Shown: positions 8,980 through 20,881, numbered from the stretch's first letter. The stretch: DNA of 64,000 nucleotides from Palsa-504 sp963753225 (GCA_963753225.1 CAVWBQ010000026.1:51181-115180), one strand, 5' to 3'. Made by a program: numbers and translations. The notes: a model not told the origin generated them from the letters alone.

Positions 8980-9906
8980 TCACCAGCCGCGGGAGGCGTA
9001 GTGCTGGTCGGCGGGGTCCAGGTTGATGCCGACCATGGCCTCGCCGAGGCCGCGGGAGACCTTAGCCACCACGTCCGGGTCGTCGTGGAAGGTGGTGGCC
9101 TTCACGATCGCGGCGGCGCGCTTGGCGGGGTCGCCGGCCTTGAAGATGCCCGAGCCCACGAACACGCCCTCGGCGCCGAGGCCCATCATCAGCGCGGCGT
9201 CGGCGGGGGTCGCGATGCCGCCCGCGGTGAACAGCACGACCGGCAGCCTGCCGAGCCTGGCCACCTCGGCGACCAGCTCGTACGACGCGCCGAGCTCCTT
9301 GGCCGCGGTGAACAGCTCCTCGGCGGGCAGCCCGGACAGGCGGGCGATCTCCGACCGGATCGAGCGCATGTGCCTGGTCGCCTCGACGACGTTGCCGGTG
9401 CCCGCCTCGCCCTTCGATCTGATCATCGCGGCGCCCTCGGCGATCCGGCGCAGCGCCTCGCCCAGGTTGGTGGCGCCGCACACGAACGGAACGGTGAACT
9501 TCCACTTGTCCACATGGTGCGCCTCGTCGGCCGGGGTGAGCACCTCGGACTCGTCGATGTAGTCGACTCCGATGGCCTGCAGCACCCGGGCCTCGGCGAA
9601 GTGGCCGATCCGGCACTTGGCCATGACGGGAACGGACACCGCGGCGATGATGCCGTCGATCATGTCGGGGTCGCTCATCCTGGCCACGCCGCCCTGGACG
9701 CGGATGTCGGCAGGCACGCGCTCGAGCGCCATCACGGCGACCGCGCCGGCGTCCTCGGCGATCTTGGCCTGGTCGGGGGTGACCACGTCCATGATCACGC
9801 CGCCCTTGAGCATCTCGGCCATGCCGCGTTTCACCCGCGCGGTGCCGATGGCGGGCTGGTCGCTGTTGTCGGTGGACACTCGGAACCTCACTTGATCACT
9901 AGTCAC
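8980..9906 (-). CDS. pdxS: Pyridoxal 5'-phosphate synthase lyase subunit PdxS
   Basis: PdxS, 308 residues, the (beta/alpha)8-barrel that builds pyridoxal phosphate from ribose 5-phosphate, glyceraldehyde 3-phosphate and ammonia. Family signatures are RVKRGMAEMLKGGVIMDVV, the lysine-bearing VPVMAKCRIGHF, and the phosphate loops TGNVVEATRHMR and GLGAEGVFVGSGIFK. GTG start at 9906. It forms the functional complex with PdxT, encoded next. Confidence 0.97.
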   Translation of the reverse strand: MTSDQVRFRVSTDNSDQPAIGTARVKRGMAEMLKGGVIMDVVTPDQAKIAEDAGAVAVMALERVPADIRVQGGVARMSDPDMIDGIIAAVSVPVMAKCRIGHFAEARVLQAIGVDYIDESEVLTPADEAHHVDKWKFTVPFVCGATNLGEALRRIAEGAAMIRSKGEAGTGNVVEATRHMRSIRSEIARLSGLPAEELFTAAKELGASYELVAEVARLGRLPVVLFTAGGIATPADAALMMGLGAEGVFVGSGIFKAGDPAKRAAAIVKATTFHDDPDVVAKVSRGLGEAMVGINLDPADQHYASRGW

Positions 9907-9935
9907 TGCTTACCCATCATCGTATGGCCAGGCGG

Positions 9936-10481
9936 CTAGAGGCCGAGCGGGGCGCCGCTCGCCTCGGCAACCAGGGAGTCGTCCATCTCGAAGAATTCGG
10001 GGGCCTTGGCCCGGCCGGATAGGCGCAGCACCCGGGCGAGCGGGCGCTTCCTGGCATCCCGGGTCGCCGCGACCACGTCGTTGTAGAACTTGCGGGCCAG
10101 GAAGACCTGATGCGCGGCCGCCTCGACCTCGCCGAGGAACTCGTCGGCGCCTTCCTTGCCGCTCAGCGAGGCCCGGAAATCCGGCTGGCTGAACGCGGCG
10201 CGCAGCGCCCGGGTCAGGTCGCTCTCGGCCAGGTCGCGCGGGCGGTCGCCGCCGCGAGTGCCATGCACCGCGGCGGCCAGCAGCAGGCTGGTGGCCGGGT
10301 CGAGCAGCCCGGAGGTGGCCAGCTCCAGGGCCACCGAGCTGCGCCGGACCAGGGTCGCGTCCAGGGCGGCACGGGCCATGTCCACCCGGGCGTGCAGCCG
10401 GTCGATCCGGCCGGCCCGCCAGGACACGTACACGCCAATGAACAGCGCGGCCGCGATCACGATGACGAGGTCGGTGATCAA
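9936..10481 (-). CDS. Membrane-anchored LemA-like protein
   Basis: A 181-residue protein with one N-terminal membrane segment (residues 3-20), then a helical region with the RIDRLHARVDMARAALDATL stretch found in actinobacterial proteins of this position and resembling LemA proteins. A helical hairpin with ARKFYNDVV follows. No catalytic motif is visible. It overlaps the pimA stop by 4 bases and lies in the PIM/pdx gene block. Function unknown; LemA relationship is by pattern only. Confidence 0.78.
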   Translation of the reverse strand: MITDLVIVIAAALFIGVYVSWRAGRIDRLHARVDMARAALDATLVRRSSVALELATSGLLDPATSLLLAAAVHGTRGGDRPRDLAESDLTRALRAAFSQPDFRASLSGKEGADEFLGEVEAAAHQVFLARKFYNDVVAATRDARKRPLARVLRLSGRAKAPEFFEMDDSLVAEASGAPLGL

Positions 10482-11626
10482 CCGAACTCACCGCCCGACG
10501 CGGTGACGGCGACCTCGGTGCTGCCGAGGACGACGGTCTCGTACACGCTGGACACGGAGCGGGCGACGACCGACCAGTCGTAATCGGCCACCGCGGTCAG
10601 CGCCGCGGCGGACAACAGGGCGCGGCGGGCCGTATCGTCCAGCAGCCGCCCGGCCGCGCGGGCCAGGTCGCCGGCATCGCCGGTAACGAACAACTCACCC
10701 GCCTCACCCCCGCGCAGGACCTGCCGGAAGGCCTCGATGTCGCTGGCCACGATGGGCACCCCGGCCGCCATCGCCTCGGCGGTCACGATGCCGAACGACT
10801 CGCCCCCGGTGTTCGGCGAGCAGAACACATCGACCGAATGCAGCACCCGGACCTTGTCCTCCTCGCTGACCTGCCCGAGCAGGATCACCCTGTCGCGCAG
10901 GCCGGCGGGCACACGGTGCAGCACCTCCTCGGGGTCCGCGGCCGGGCCGGCGATCAGCAGGCGCAGCCCCGGCCGCTGCGGGCCGAGGACCTCGAACGCC
11001 TTGAGCAGCACCTGCAGGCCCTTGCGCGGCTCATCGAGCCGGCCGAGGAAGCCGATCGCGCCACCGGGTCCCGGCCAGCCGGGCAGCGGATCGGCCTTAC
11101 GGTAACGGCGGGTAGCCACCCCGTTCGGGATGACCACGGCGTCACCGCCGATGTGCTCGACCAGCGTGGTCCTGGCCGCCTCGGACACCGCGATCCGGCC
11201 GTTGATCTTCTCAAGCCCGGTGCGCACCACCGGGTAGGTGACCAGCAGCACGCGGGAGCGCGGGATCGCGGTGTGGAACGTCGCGACGATCGGGCCGGCG
11301 GCGACCCAGCAGGCCAGCAGGGACAGGCTCGGGATCTCGGGCTCGTGCACGTGCAGCACGTCGAACCCGCCCTCCTTGATCCAGCGCCGCACCCGGCTCA
11401 CCGACAGGAAGCCGAACGACAGCCGCGCCACCGACCCGTTGTAGGGGACAGGAACCGCCCGCCCGGCTCCGGTCACGTAGGGCGGCAGCGGCGTGTCGTC
11501 GTCGGCCGGGGAGATCACCGACACCTCGTGGCCCTCGTCGATCAGCGCCTCGGCCAGGTCCCTGATGTGCTGCTGCACGCCGCCCGGCACGTCCCACGAA
11601 TACGGGCAGGTGATCCCGATCTTCAC
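10478..11626 (-). CDS. pimA: Phosphatidylinositol alpha-mannosyltransferase (PimA-like GT4)
   Basis: A 382-residue GT-B glycosyltransferase that matches PimA, the enzyme adding the first mannose from GDP-mannose to phosphatidylinositol on the inner face of the membrane. The start MKIGITCPYSWDVPGGVQQH holds the Gly-rich acceptor loop. HEPEIPSLS and ATFHTAIPRSR lie in the first half. The donor side has IGFLGRLDEPRKGLQVLL and the E-x7-E motif ESFGIVTAEAMAAG. Its ATG overlaps the upstream acyltransferase stop (ATGA). The neighbours (PIM acyltransferase, phosphatidyltransferase) make the assignment firm. Confidence 0.93.
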   Translation of the reverse strand: MKIGITCPYSWDVPGGVQQHIRDLAEALIDEGHEVSVISPADDDTPLPPYVTGAGRAVPVPYNGSVARLSFGFLSVSRVRRWIKEGGFDVLHVHEPEIPSLSLLACWVAAGPIVATFHTAIPRSRVLLVTYPVVRTGLEKINGRIAVSEAARTTLVEHIGGDAVVIPNGVATRRYRKADPLPGWPGPGGAIGFLGRLDEPRKGLQVLLKAFEVLGPQRPGLRLLIAGPAADPEEVLHRVPAGLRDRVILLGQVSEEDKVRVLHSVDVFCSPNTGGESFGIVTAEAMAAGVPIVASDIEAFRQVLRGGEAGELFVTGDAGDLARAAGRLLDDTARRALLSAAALTAVADYDWSVVARSVSSVYETVVLGSTEVAVTASGGEFG

Positions 11627-12663
11627 GGTGTTTCCCCGGGGGGAGCGATCCCCCCCGGACCCCCCCTGCTCCTGGGGGGATCCATCCCCCCAGACCCCCC
11701 TTGGAGGGGGCTAGCCGCCCCCTCGGGGAGCCGGGCGGGGTCGAGGTCGGCGGTGAAGACTTTCTGCAGCATGTGCCAGTCCTGCGGGTGCTCCGCGATC
11801 GCCTCGGTGAACCGGTCGGCCATCGCCTGGCTCATGACCGCGATCTTCTCGGCGCGGGTGCCGGTCTCCGGCACCGGGACCTCCTCGTAGATGCATGCGC
11901 CCCAGTCGTCCCCGTCGAACCACGTCGCGGTCGGCATCAGCGCCGCGCCGGTGTGCACCGCGAGTGCGGCCACCGCGGAGATCCGCGCCTTCTCCCCGAA
12001 CATCTCGACCTCGATCCCGCTCTCCTTCAGGTCGCGGTCGCTGACCAGGCAGACCAGGCCACCGCGGCGCAGCCGCTGGGCCAGGGTGCCGAACGGGCTG
12101 CCGCCGCCGGTCAGCGGGAGGACCTCGAAGCCCAGGCTCTCCCGGAACCGCACGAAGCTCTCGTAGACCGACTCGGGCCGCAGCCGTTCGGCGACGGTGG
12201 TGAACGTGCCCGCCCCGCGGGCGATGACCCAGGCGCCGGCCTGCTCGAAGTTGCCCATATGCGGCAGCGCGATGATCGCGCCCCGGCCGGCCTTCAGGCA
12301 GGAGAACAGCGCCTCCTCCCCCGGCCCCTGGAAGCGCATCCCGGTCACCAGCCGCTCGGTGGGGGTCACCGACAGCCGGAACACCTCGAGCCAGTACCTG
12401 GCGTATGACTGGAGCGCGGCCCGGGACAGCGTGCGCAACTCCTTGCCGTCCACCTCCGCCGTGCCCTGCTTCCAGCTCAGCACGCGGCGCAGGTTGGCCT
12501 CGAGCACCTGGACCTTCGGTCCTTGCCGGCGCCACGCGATGTCAGCCACCTCGGCGAAGACCCGCCGCGCCCACGACTGCGGGACGCGGCAGATCACCTT
12601 CCAGCCCAGCTGGTACGCAACCCCCGTCAGCCGCTCGCTAAGCCGACGACTCAGTACGGCCAC
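11623..12663 (-). CDS. Phosphatidylinositol mannoside acyltransferase (PatA-like) with repeat-derived tail
   Basis: A 346-residue lipid A-type acyltransferase (LPLAT fold) that acylates the mannose of PIM1/PIM2. The catalytic H-x4-D/E-type motif is in ALPHMGNFEQAGAW near residue 133, and the helical N-terminus starts with the usual YQLGWKVICRVP. Position between pgsA and pimA fits the actinobacterial PIM cluster. The last 35 residues or so (from EGAASPLQ) are Gly/Pro-rich and encoded by a GC-rich palindromic repeat that recurs at 13483-13516; the conserved domain ends before it. Gene symbol left open because I judge by context and motif only. Confidence 0.9.
   Translation of the reverse strand: MAVLSRRLSERLTGVAYQLGWKVICRVPQSWARRVFAEVADIAWRRQGPKVQVLEANLRRVLSWKQGTAEVDGKELRTLSRAALQSYARYWLEVFRLSVTPTERLVTGMRFQGPGEEALFSCLKAGRGAIIALPHMGNFEQAGAWVIARGAGTFTTVAERLRPESVYESFVRFRESLGFEVLPLTGGGSPFGTLAQRLRRGGLVCLVSDRDLKESGIEVEMFGEKARISAVAALAVHTGAALMPTATWFDGDDWGACIYEEVPVPETGTRAEKIAVMSQAMADRFTEAIAEHPQDWHMLQKVFTADLDPARLPEGAASPLQGGSGGMDPPRSRGGPGGIAPPGETP
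11672..11705 (+). repeat. GC-rich palindromic repeat, copy 1
   Basis: A 34-base sequence whose first 20 bases, CTGGGGGGATCCATCCCCCC, form a perfect or near-perfect hairpin, followed by AGACCCCCCTTGGA. It lies inside the 3' end of the acyltransferase gene and supplies codons for its tail. Copy 2 at 13483-13516 matches 33 of 34 bases in the same orientation. Further G/C runs on each side (11633-11665) can pair too. Confidence 0.85.
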
Positions 12664-12675
12664 CGCTAACCTTTC

Positions 12676-13314
12676 TCAGTCTTGCTGATCCCCGGCAGGC
12701 CCGCCCTCGTCTCCGGGAGCCTTTGCTGACTTATATACCGCGTGCACCCGCTGCCAGAAAGTGAAGGCGCTGCCGGCCGCGAGCGCCCAGAGCCCCACGT
12801 TGAGAATGTACGGCACGCCGAGGCCGGAGACGCCGACGGCTATCAGCGAGATCAGCATCCGTTCGGGCCGCTCGATCAGGCCCACGTCGCAGCGCAGGCC
12901 CAGCCCCTCGGCGCGGGACTTGGCGTAGGACACCAGGCTCCCGGTTACCAGGCAGAACAGCGACACGGCGCCGAGCAGCGGGTTATGCCCGCCGGTGTAG
13001 AACCAGATGACCAGGCCGCCGAAGATGCCGGCGTCGGCGATCCGGTCCATGGTCGAGTCGAGGAACGCGCCCCAGGTGCCGCTGGTGCCCTTCAGCCGGG
13101 CTAGCACGCCGTCCAGCATGTCGAGGAACACGAATATCGTGCAGGTGAAGGCGCCGGGGAACAGCTCACCCCGGGGGAACAGGGCGAGCGCCCCGCCGGC
13201 CACGCCGACCGTGCCGATGACGGTGATGGCGTTCGGCGTTATAGGAGTGCGCGCGAGGACCTTGCCTGCGGGAGTGAACAGGCGCGTCATGGCGGGCCGC
13301 AGCACGTTCAGCAT
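12676..13314 (-). CDS. pgsA: CDP-alcohol phosphatidyltransferase, probable phosphatidylinositol phosphate synthase
   Basis: A 212-residue integral membrane enzyme with the complete CDP-alcohol signature D-x2-D-G-x2-A-R-x8-G-x3-D-x3-D (DMLDGVLARLKG then GAFLDSTMDR, near residues 65-91). In the PIM cluster this enzyme makes phosphatidylinositol phosphate from CDP-diacylglycerol and inositol phosphate, the precursor for PimA. About five to six hydrophobic segments follow one another. It sits 12 bases upstream of the acyltransferase start and heads the pgsA-acyltransferase-pimA series. Confidence 0.92.
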   Translation of the reverse strand: MLNVLRPAMTRLFTPAGKVLARTPITPNAITVIGTVGVAGGALALFPRGELFPGAFTCTIFVFLDMLDGVLARLKGTSGTWGAFLDSTMDRIADAGIFGGLVIWFYTGGHNPLLGAVSLFCLVTGSLVSYAKSRAEGLGLRCDVGLIERPERMLISLIAVGVSGLGVPYILNVGLWALAAGSAFTFWQRVHAVYKSAKAPGDEGGPAGDQQD

Positions 13315-13482
13315 GGCCGTCCGATCCTACCGCCGGGCTGAGCTTGACTTTTCCCGGCGCTAGCGTGGGCTTCACTTTCCGGCAACCGGGGAGATTCTTT
13401 CCGTGGGGGTTGTGGACACGGTGCTCGCGGGTTAAGGCTGGTCGTGCAGTGTTGGCCCGGGGACGACCCCCGGACCTCCGGA

Positions 13483-13516
13483 CTGGGGGGACCCATCCCC
13501 CCAGACCCCCCTTGGA
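13483..13516 (+). repeat. GC-rich palindromic repeat, copy 2
   Basis: Second copy of the 34-base palindromic repeat, one base different (CCC for TCC). It lies in the leader of the EF-G-like gene and ends 5 bases before the AAGGAGG ribosome site at 13521-13527, so a hairpin here could affect translation of that gene. Confidence 0.85.
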
Positions 13517-13536
13517 TCGCAAGGAGGCGAACCTCA

Positions 13537-15672
13537 GTGGCAGGAACAAGCAGTGGGGCGGGAGGAGCTGCCGGCAGGGCACCGGCGGCCGATCAGGTAC
13601 GGAACGTGGTGCTGGTCGGCCATTCCGGGACCGGGAAGTCGAGCCTGGTCGAGGCGCTACTCGCCGCGACCGGCACGATCCAGCGCCCGGGCAGCATAGA
13701 AGAGGGCACCACGGTCAGCGACTTCGACGAGACCGAGGTCAGGCAGCAGCGTTCGGTCAACCTGACCCTCGCGCCGATCATCCACAACGGCATCAAGGTC
13801 AACCTGCTCGACACGCCCGGTTACGCCGACTTCACGGGGGACCTCAGGGCCGGGCTCCGCGCCGCCGACTCGGCGCTCTTCGCTGTCTCCGCCACCGACG
13901 GGATCGACGGCGTGACCAGGATGCTGTGGGAGGAGTGCGCCGCGGTCGGCATGCCGCGCGCGGTCGTGATCACCAAGATCGACCACCAGCGGGCCGAGTT
14001 CCAGGCGACGCTGGACGCGTGCCGTGAGGCGTTCGGCGACGCCGTGGCACCGCTGTACCTGCCGGTCGGCGAGCCCGTCACCGGGCTGATCGGGCTGCTG
14101 TCCCAGAAGCTGTACAGCTACTCGGGCGGCGAGCGCACCGAGGGCCAGGCCGCCGCCGACGACGAGGACCGCATGACCGAGCTGCGCGGCGAGCTGATCG
14201 AGGGCATCATCACCGAGAGCGAGGACGAGAGCCTCATGGACAGGTACCTGTCCGGCGAGGAGATCGACCCCAAGGTGCTGATCGAGGACCTGGAGAAGGC
14301 GGTCGCGCGCGGCAGCTTCTACCCGGTGCTGGTCGCCTCCGCGCCGCAGAAGATCGGCATGCTCGAGCTGCTCGAGGTGATGACCGAGGCCTTCCCGTCC
14401 CCCGCCGAGCACCCGCTGCCGTCGGTCACCACGCCGGACGGCAGGCCCGTCTCCGGCCTGTCCTCGGACCCCAAGGGCCCGCTGCTGGCCGAGGTGGTCA
14501 AGACCACGTCCGACTCCTACGTCGGCCGGATCAGCCTGGTCCGGGTGTTCTCCGGCACGCTGCGCCCCGACGCCTCCGTGCACGTATCCGGGCACGGCCG
14601 CACCGCCAGCGGGCACGAGGACCACGACGACGACGAGCGCATCGGCGCGCTGACCTCACCGCTGGGCAAGCAGCAGCGCGCGGTCACCAGCTGCGGGGCC
14701 GGCGACATCTGCGCCGTGGCCAAGCTCAGCACGGCCGAGACCGGCGACACCCTGTCGGACAAGGACAACCCGCTGCTGATGGAGTCGTGGTCGATGCCCG
14801 AGCCGCTGCTGCCGGTGGCCATCGTGGCCAAGTCCAAGGCCGACGAGGACAAGCTGTCGCAGGGGCTGAACCGGCTGATCGCCGAGGACCCGACGTTGCG
14901 CCTGGAGAATAACGCCGAGACCAGGCAGCTGGTGCTGTGGTGCATGGGCGAGGCGCACGCCGACGTGCTGCTCGACCGGCTCGCGCACCGCTACGGCGTG
15001 GCGGTGGAGACCACCGACCTGCGGGTCCCGCTGCGTGAGACGATCGCGGGCAAGGCGCAGGGGCTCGGCCGTAACGTCAAGCAGACCGGCGGCCACGGCG
15101 AGTACGGCATCTGCCACATCGAGATCGAGCCGCTGGAGGACTCGGCCGGCTTCGAGTTCGTCGACAAGATCGTCGGCGGCGTGGTCCCGCGCCAGTTCAT
15201 CCCCTCGGTGGAAAAGGGCGTCCGCTGGCAGATGGATCAGGGTGTCACGGCCGGCTATCCGATGACCGGCGTCCGGGTCATCCTGTATGACGGCAAGGCG
15301 CACTCGGTCGACTCCTCCGACATGGCCTTCCAGAAGGCAGGCAGGCTGGCGCTACGGGACGCCGTGGACAAGGCGCACCCGATGCTGCTCGAGCCGGTCG
15401 ACGTGGTGAGCGTGCTGGTGCCGGACGAATACGTGGGCGCGGTCATGTCGGACCTGTCCGGGCGCCGCGGCCGCGTGCTCGGCACCGAGCCGGTCGGCGT
15501 GGGCCGGACCCTGGTCAAGGCGGAGATCCCGGAACTCGAGATCACCAGGTACGCCATTGACCTGCGTTCGGTGTCCCACGGGACCGGGTCGTTCACGCGC
15601 TCCTACCTGCGCCACGAGCCGCTCCCGTCGCACCTGGCGAGCAAGGTGGCGGCCGACTCCAAGCCCGGCTAG
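13537..15672 (+). CDS. Elongation factor G-like protein (EF-G2 type)
   Basis: A translational GTPase of 711 residues. G1 is GHSGTGKSS (residues 28-36), G3 is DTPGYADF and G4 is TKID. The EF-G domain IV signature GHGEYGICHIEIEPL and a domain V follow. The EF-G-like type differs from canonical FusA in its G1 loop (GHSGTGKSS instead of AHIDAGKTT), known from actinomycete EF-G2. The GTG at 13537 has AAGGAGG nine bases upstream, so upstream codons back to 13444, which read through the palindromic repeat, are not used. Role unknown; EF-G2 proteins may lack translocase activity. Confidence 0.92.
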   Translation: MAGTSSGAGGAAGRAPAADQVRNVVLVGHSGTGKSSLVEALLAATGTIQRPGSIEEGTTVSDFDETEVRQQRSVNLTLAPIIHNGIKVNLLDTPGYADFTGDLRAGLRAADSALFAVSATDGIDGVTRMLWEECAAVGMPRAVVITKIDHQRAEFQATLDACREAFGDAVAPLYLPVGEPVTGLIGLLSQKLYSYSGGERTEGQAAADDEDRMTELRGELIEGIITESEDESLMDRYLSGEEIDPKVLIEDLEKAVARGSFYPVLVASAPQKIGMLELLEVMTEAFPSPAEHPLPSVTTPDGRPVSGLSSDPKGPLLAEVVKTTSDSYVGRISLVRVFSGTLRPDASVHVSGHGRTASGHEDHDDDERIGALTSPLGKQQRAVTSCGAGDICAVAKLSTAETGDTLSDKDNPLLMESWSMPEPLLPVAIVAKSKADEDKLSQGLNRLIAEDPTLRLENNAETRQLVLWCMGEAHADVLLDRLAHRYGVAVETTDLRVPLRETIAGKAQGLGRNVKQTGGHGEYGICHIEIEPLEDSAGFEFVDKIVGGVVPRQFIPSVEKGVRWQMDQGVTAGYPMTGVRVILYDGKAHSVDSSDMAFQKAGRLALRDAVDKAHPMLLEPVDVVSVLVPDEYVGAVMSDLSGRRGRVLGTEPVGVGRTLVKAEIPELEITRYAIDLRSVSHGTGSFTRSYLRHEPLPSHLASKVAADSKPG

Positions 15673-15689
15673 GGCGGGAGCGGGCTAGG

Positions 15690-16232
15690 TCAGGTGGCGG
15701 GCCAGGCGTCGGCGAGCAGCTTACGGGTGTCGGCCAGGAGCTGGGGCAGCACCCGGGTGTGCCCGGTGACCGGCATGAAGTTGGTGTCGCCGCCCCACCG
15801 GGGCACCACGTGCTGGTGCAGGTGGGCGGCGATGCCGGCGCCGGCCACCGAGCCCAGGTTGATGCCGATGTTAAAGCCCTGGGCGCCGGAGGCCTGGCGC
15901 AGCGCGCCGACCGCGCGCTTGGTGAATTCGGAGAACTCGGCCGTCTCGGCTTGTGTCAGGTCGGCGTAGTCGGCCACGTGCCGGTACGGGCAGATCAGCA
16001 CGTGGCCCGCGTTGTACGGGTACAAGTTGAGCACCGCGAACACTAGGTCGCCCCGGGCGACGATCAGGCCCTCTTCGTCGCTGAGCTTCGGCGCGCGGTC
16101 GAACGGGCAGCCCTCGCCCCCGCCCGGGCCTGAGGGCTTGTTCTCGCCCTTGATGTAGGCCAGGCGGTGGGGCGTCCACAGCCGCCCGAAGGCGTCGGGG
16201 ATTGCAGCGAAGGCTTCACCTGGGTCGGGCAC
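15690..16232 (-). CDS. HIT domain protein (Ap4A phosphorylase-like)
   Basis: A 180-residue histidine-triad protein. The HIT signature H-x-H-x-H reads HLHQHVVP near residue 137, and the preceding NLYPYNAGHVLICPYRHVA is typical of the Ap4A phosphorylase/hydrolase branch. The N-terminal CPFDRAP segment may bind zinc. In Mycobacterium the equivalent gene between thrS and pgsA encodes an Ap4A phosphorylase. Here the GTG start follows the thrS stop by 3 bases, so it is cotranscribed with thrS. Confidence 0.9.
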   Translation of the reverse strand: MPDPGEAFAAIPDAFGRLWTPHRLAYIKGENKPSGPGGGEGCPFDRAPKLSDEEGLIVARGDLVFAVLNLYPYNAGHVLICPYRHVADYADLTQAETAEFSEFTKRAVGALRQASGAQGFNIGINLGSVAGAGIAAHLHQHVVPRWGGDTNFMPVTGHTRVLPQLLADTRKLLADAWPAT

Positions 16233-16235
16233 GGC

Positions 16236-18221
16236 CTACACCTGGACGCGGTCGCGCACCGCGGTGACGATCTCCGCGATGGCGTCCGCCACCGGGATGC
16301 CGTTCTTCTGCGACCCGTCCCGGTACCGGAACGACACCGCTCCGGCGGCCACGTCGTCGTCCCCGGCGATCAGCATGAACGGCACCTTCTGCCGCTGCGC
16401 AGTCCTGATCTTCTTCTGCATCCGGTCGTCGCTCGCGTCCACCTCGACGCGGATGCTCTGCTCACGCAGGCCGGCTGCGATCTTCTCCAGGTAGGGCACG
16501 TGGGCGTCGGCGATCGGGATGCCGATCGCCTGGACCGGGGCGAGCCAGGGCGGGAAGGCGCCCGCGTAGTGCTCGACCAGGATGCCGAAGAACCGCTCGA
16601 TCGAGCCGAACAGCGCCCGGTGGATCATGTAGGGCCGCTGCCGCGAGCCGTCGGCTGACTGGTACTCGATGTCGAACCGTCCCGGCTCCTGCAGGTCGAC
16701 CTGCAGGGTGGACAGCTGCCAGCGGCGGCCGATCGCGTCCCTGACGTGCACGTCGATCTTGGGCGCGTAGAAGGCGCCCTCGCCGTCGGCGATCACGTAC
16801 GACAGCCCGGACGCGTCCAGCGCGTGCTTGAGCGCCGCCTCGGCGACTGCCCACTCTTCCAGGTCGCCGACGTACTTGTCCGGCCGGGTGGACAGCTCCG
16901 CCTCGAATTCGGTGAGGCCGAAGTCGCGCAGCAGCCCGACGACGAAGGCCAGCAGCGAGGCCAGCTCGTCCTGCAGCTGCTCCGGGGTGCAGAAGATGTG
17001 CGAGTCGTCCTGGGTGAAGCCGCGGGCCCGGGTCAGGCCGTGCACCACGCCGGACTTCTCATACCGGTACACCGTGCCGAACTCGAACAGCCGCAGCGGC
17101 AGCTCACGGTAGGACCGCCCGCGCGCCGCGTAGATCAGGATGTGCATCGGGCAGTTCATCGGCTTCGGGTAGTAGGTAGCCCCGTCCAGTTCCATGGGCG
17201 GGAACATGCCGTCCTTGTACCACTCCAGGTGCCCGGAGGTGATGAACAGGTCTTCCTTGGTCAGGTGCGGGGTGTTGACGAATTCGTAGGCCGCCTCCTC
17301 GTGGCGGCGGCGGGAGTAGTCCTCCATCACCCGGCGGATGATGCCGCCCTTGGGGTGGAACACCGGCAGGCCGCTGCCGAGCTCGGTCGGGAAGGAGAAC
17401 AGGTCGAGCTCCGCGCCCAGCTTGCGGTGGTCCCGCTTCTCGGCTTCGGCGAGCATCTTGACGTACTCGTCCTGGGAGTCCCTGGTCTCCCAGGCGGTGC
17501 CGTAGATGCGCTGCAGTTGCGGGTTCTTCTCGCTCCCGCGCCAGTAGGCGCCGCCGGTGCGCATCAGCTTGAACGCCGGGATGGCCCGGGTGGCCGGCAG
17601 GTGCGGGCCGCGGCAAAGGTCCTTCCAGCGCACCTCGCCGGTGCCCGGGTCCAGGTTGTCGTAGATGGTCAGCTCGCCGCCGTCGCCGGAACCGACCTCG
17701 ACCGACTCGCCCGATTCGAACTCCGCCGAGCCGGTCGCGTGCCCCTTGAGCGCGATCAGCTCGAGCTTGTGCGGCTCGGCGGCGAGCTCTTCCCTGGCCT
17801 GCTCGTCGGTCACGACCCGGCGGGAGAACAGCTGGCCCTGCTTGACGATCTGGCGCATCCTGGCCTCGATCGCCTTCAGGTCGTCCGGGGTGAACGGCTT
17901 GCCGACGTCGAAGTCGTAGTAGAAGCCGTTCTCCACCGGAGGCCCGATACCCAGCTTGGCCTGCGGGAACAGCTGCTGGACGGCCTGCGCCATGACGTGC
18001 GCGGCGGAGTGCCGCAGGATGTAGCGACCGTCGTCGCTGGCGATGTCCACCGGCTCCACGACGTCGCCGTCGGCGACCTGGTGGGCCAGGTCGCGCAGCT
18101 CCCCGTTGACCCTGGCGGCGATGACGCCGGGCCCGGGTCCGAGGACCGCTCCCGCCGTCGTGCCCGCCTCGACCGCATGCTCGCTTCCGGCGAGGGTGAT
18201 GCGAGGCTGCTGGCTGGACAC
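16236..18221 (-). CDS. thrS: Threonine--tRNA ligase
   Basis: ThrRS, 661 residues, class II synthetase. In order: TGS domain (ITLAGSEHAVEAGTT), the second additional/editing domain with HSAAHVMAQAVQQLFP and its His residues, the catalytic core with the zinc-binding MNCPMHILIY, motif 2 (FEFGTVYRYEKSGVVHG, then RGFTQDDSHIFC) and the C-terminal anticodon domain. The GTG at 18221 is chosen because GAAGGAG lies 7 bases upstream; a TTG at 18236 is inside that site. Followed by the HIT gene. Confidence 0.97.
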   Translation of the reverse strand: MSSQQPRITLAGSEHAVEAGTTAGAVLGPGPGVIAARVNGELRDLAHQVADGDVVEPVDIASDDGRYILRHSAAHVMAQAVQQLFPQAKLGIGPPVENGFYYDFDVGKPFTPDDLKAIEARMRQIVKQGQLFSRRVVTDEQAREELAAEPHKLELIALKGHATGSAEFESGESVEVGSGDGGELTIYDNLDPGTGEVRWKDLCRGPHLPATRAIPAFKLMRTGGAYWRGSEKNPQLQRIYGTAWETRDSQDEYVKMLAEAEKRDHRKLGAELDLFSFPTELGSGLPVFHPKGGIIRRVMEDYSRRRHEEAAYEFVNTPHLTKEDLFITSGHLEWYKDGMFPPMELDGATYYPKPMNCPMHILIYAARGRSYRELPLRLFEFGTVYRYEKSGVVHGLTRARGFTQDDSHIFCTPEQLQDELASLLAFVVGLLRDFGLTEFEAELSTRPDKYVGDLEEWAVAEAALKHALDASGLSYVIADGEGAFYAPKIDVHVRDAIGRRWQLSTLQVDLQEPGRFDIEYQSADGSRQRPYMIHRALFGSIERFFGILVEHYAGAFPPWLAPVQAIGIPIADAHVPYLEKIAAGLREQSIRVEVDASDDRMQKKIRTAQRQKVPFMLIAGDDDVAAGAVSFRYRDGSQKNGIPVADAIAEIVTAVRDRVQV

Positions 18222-18266
18222 GGCGGACTCCTTCAAAAGGGGTTGAACAGAGCTGGTTACCCGATG

Positions 18267-20702
<2,436 letters not shown>

Positions 20703-20881
20703 GAGAGCATTCTGCCAGCGGCCGGGCGCAGTTGCCCGCCTGCGCTCTCCCGCGCCGCCCGGTGCCTAAAAAAGCCCTTAAAAGCCCTGCGCACTCCTTC
20801 CGATTCATGGGGTGATGTGTTAGGTCTTGTTGCGTTGCGTCGCTGTAAGGGGGGATTAGTCCGAAACCGGAGGACAACGTA

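Noticed and set aside
20703..20881. Promoters for the divergent tex and GH3 genes
   Set aside because: They must lie here, but no pair of -35/-10 boxes stands out clearly enough to place them.
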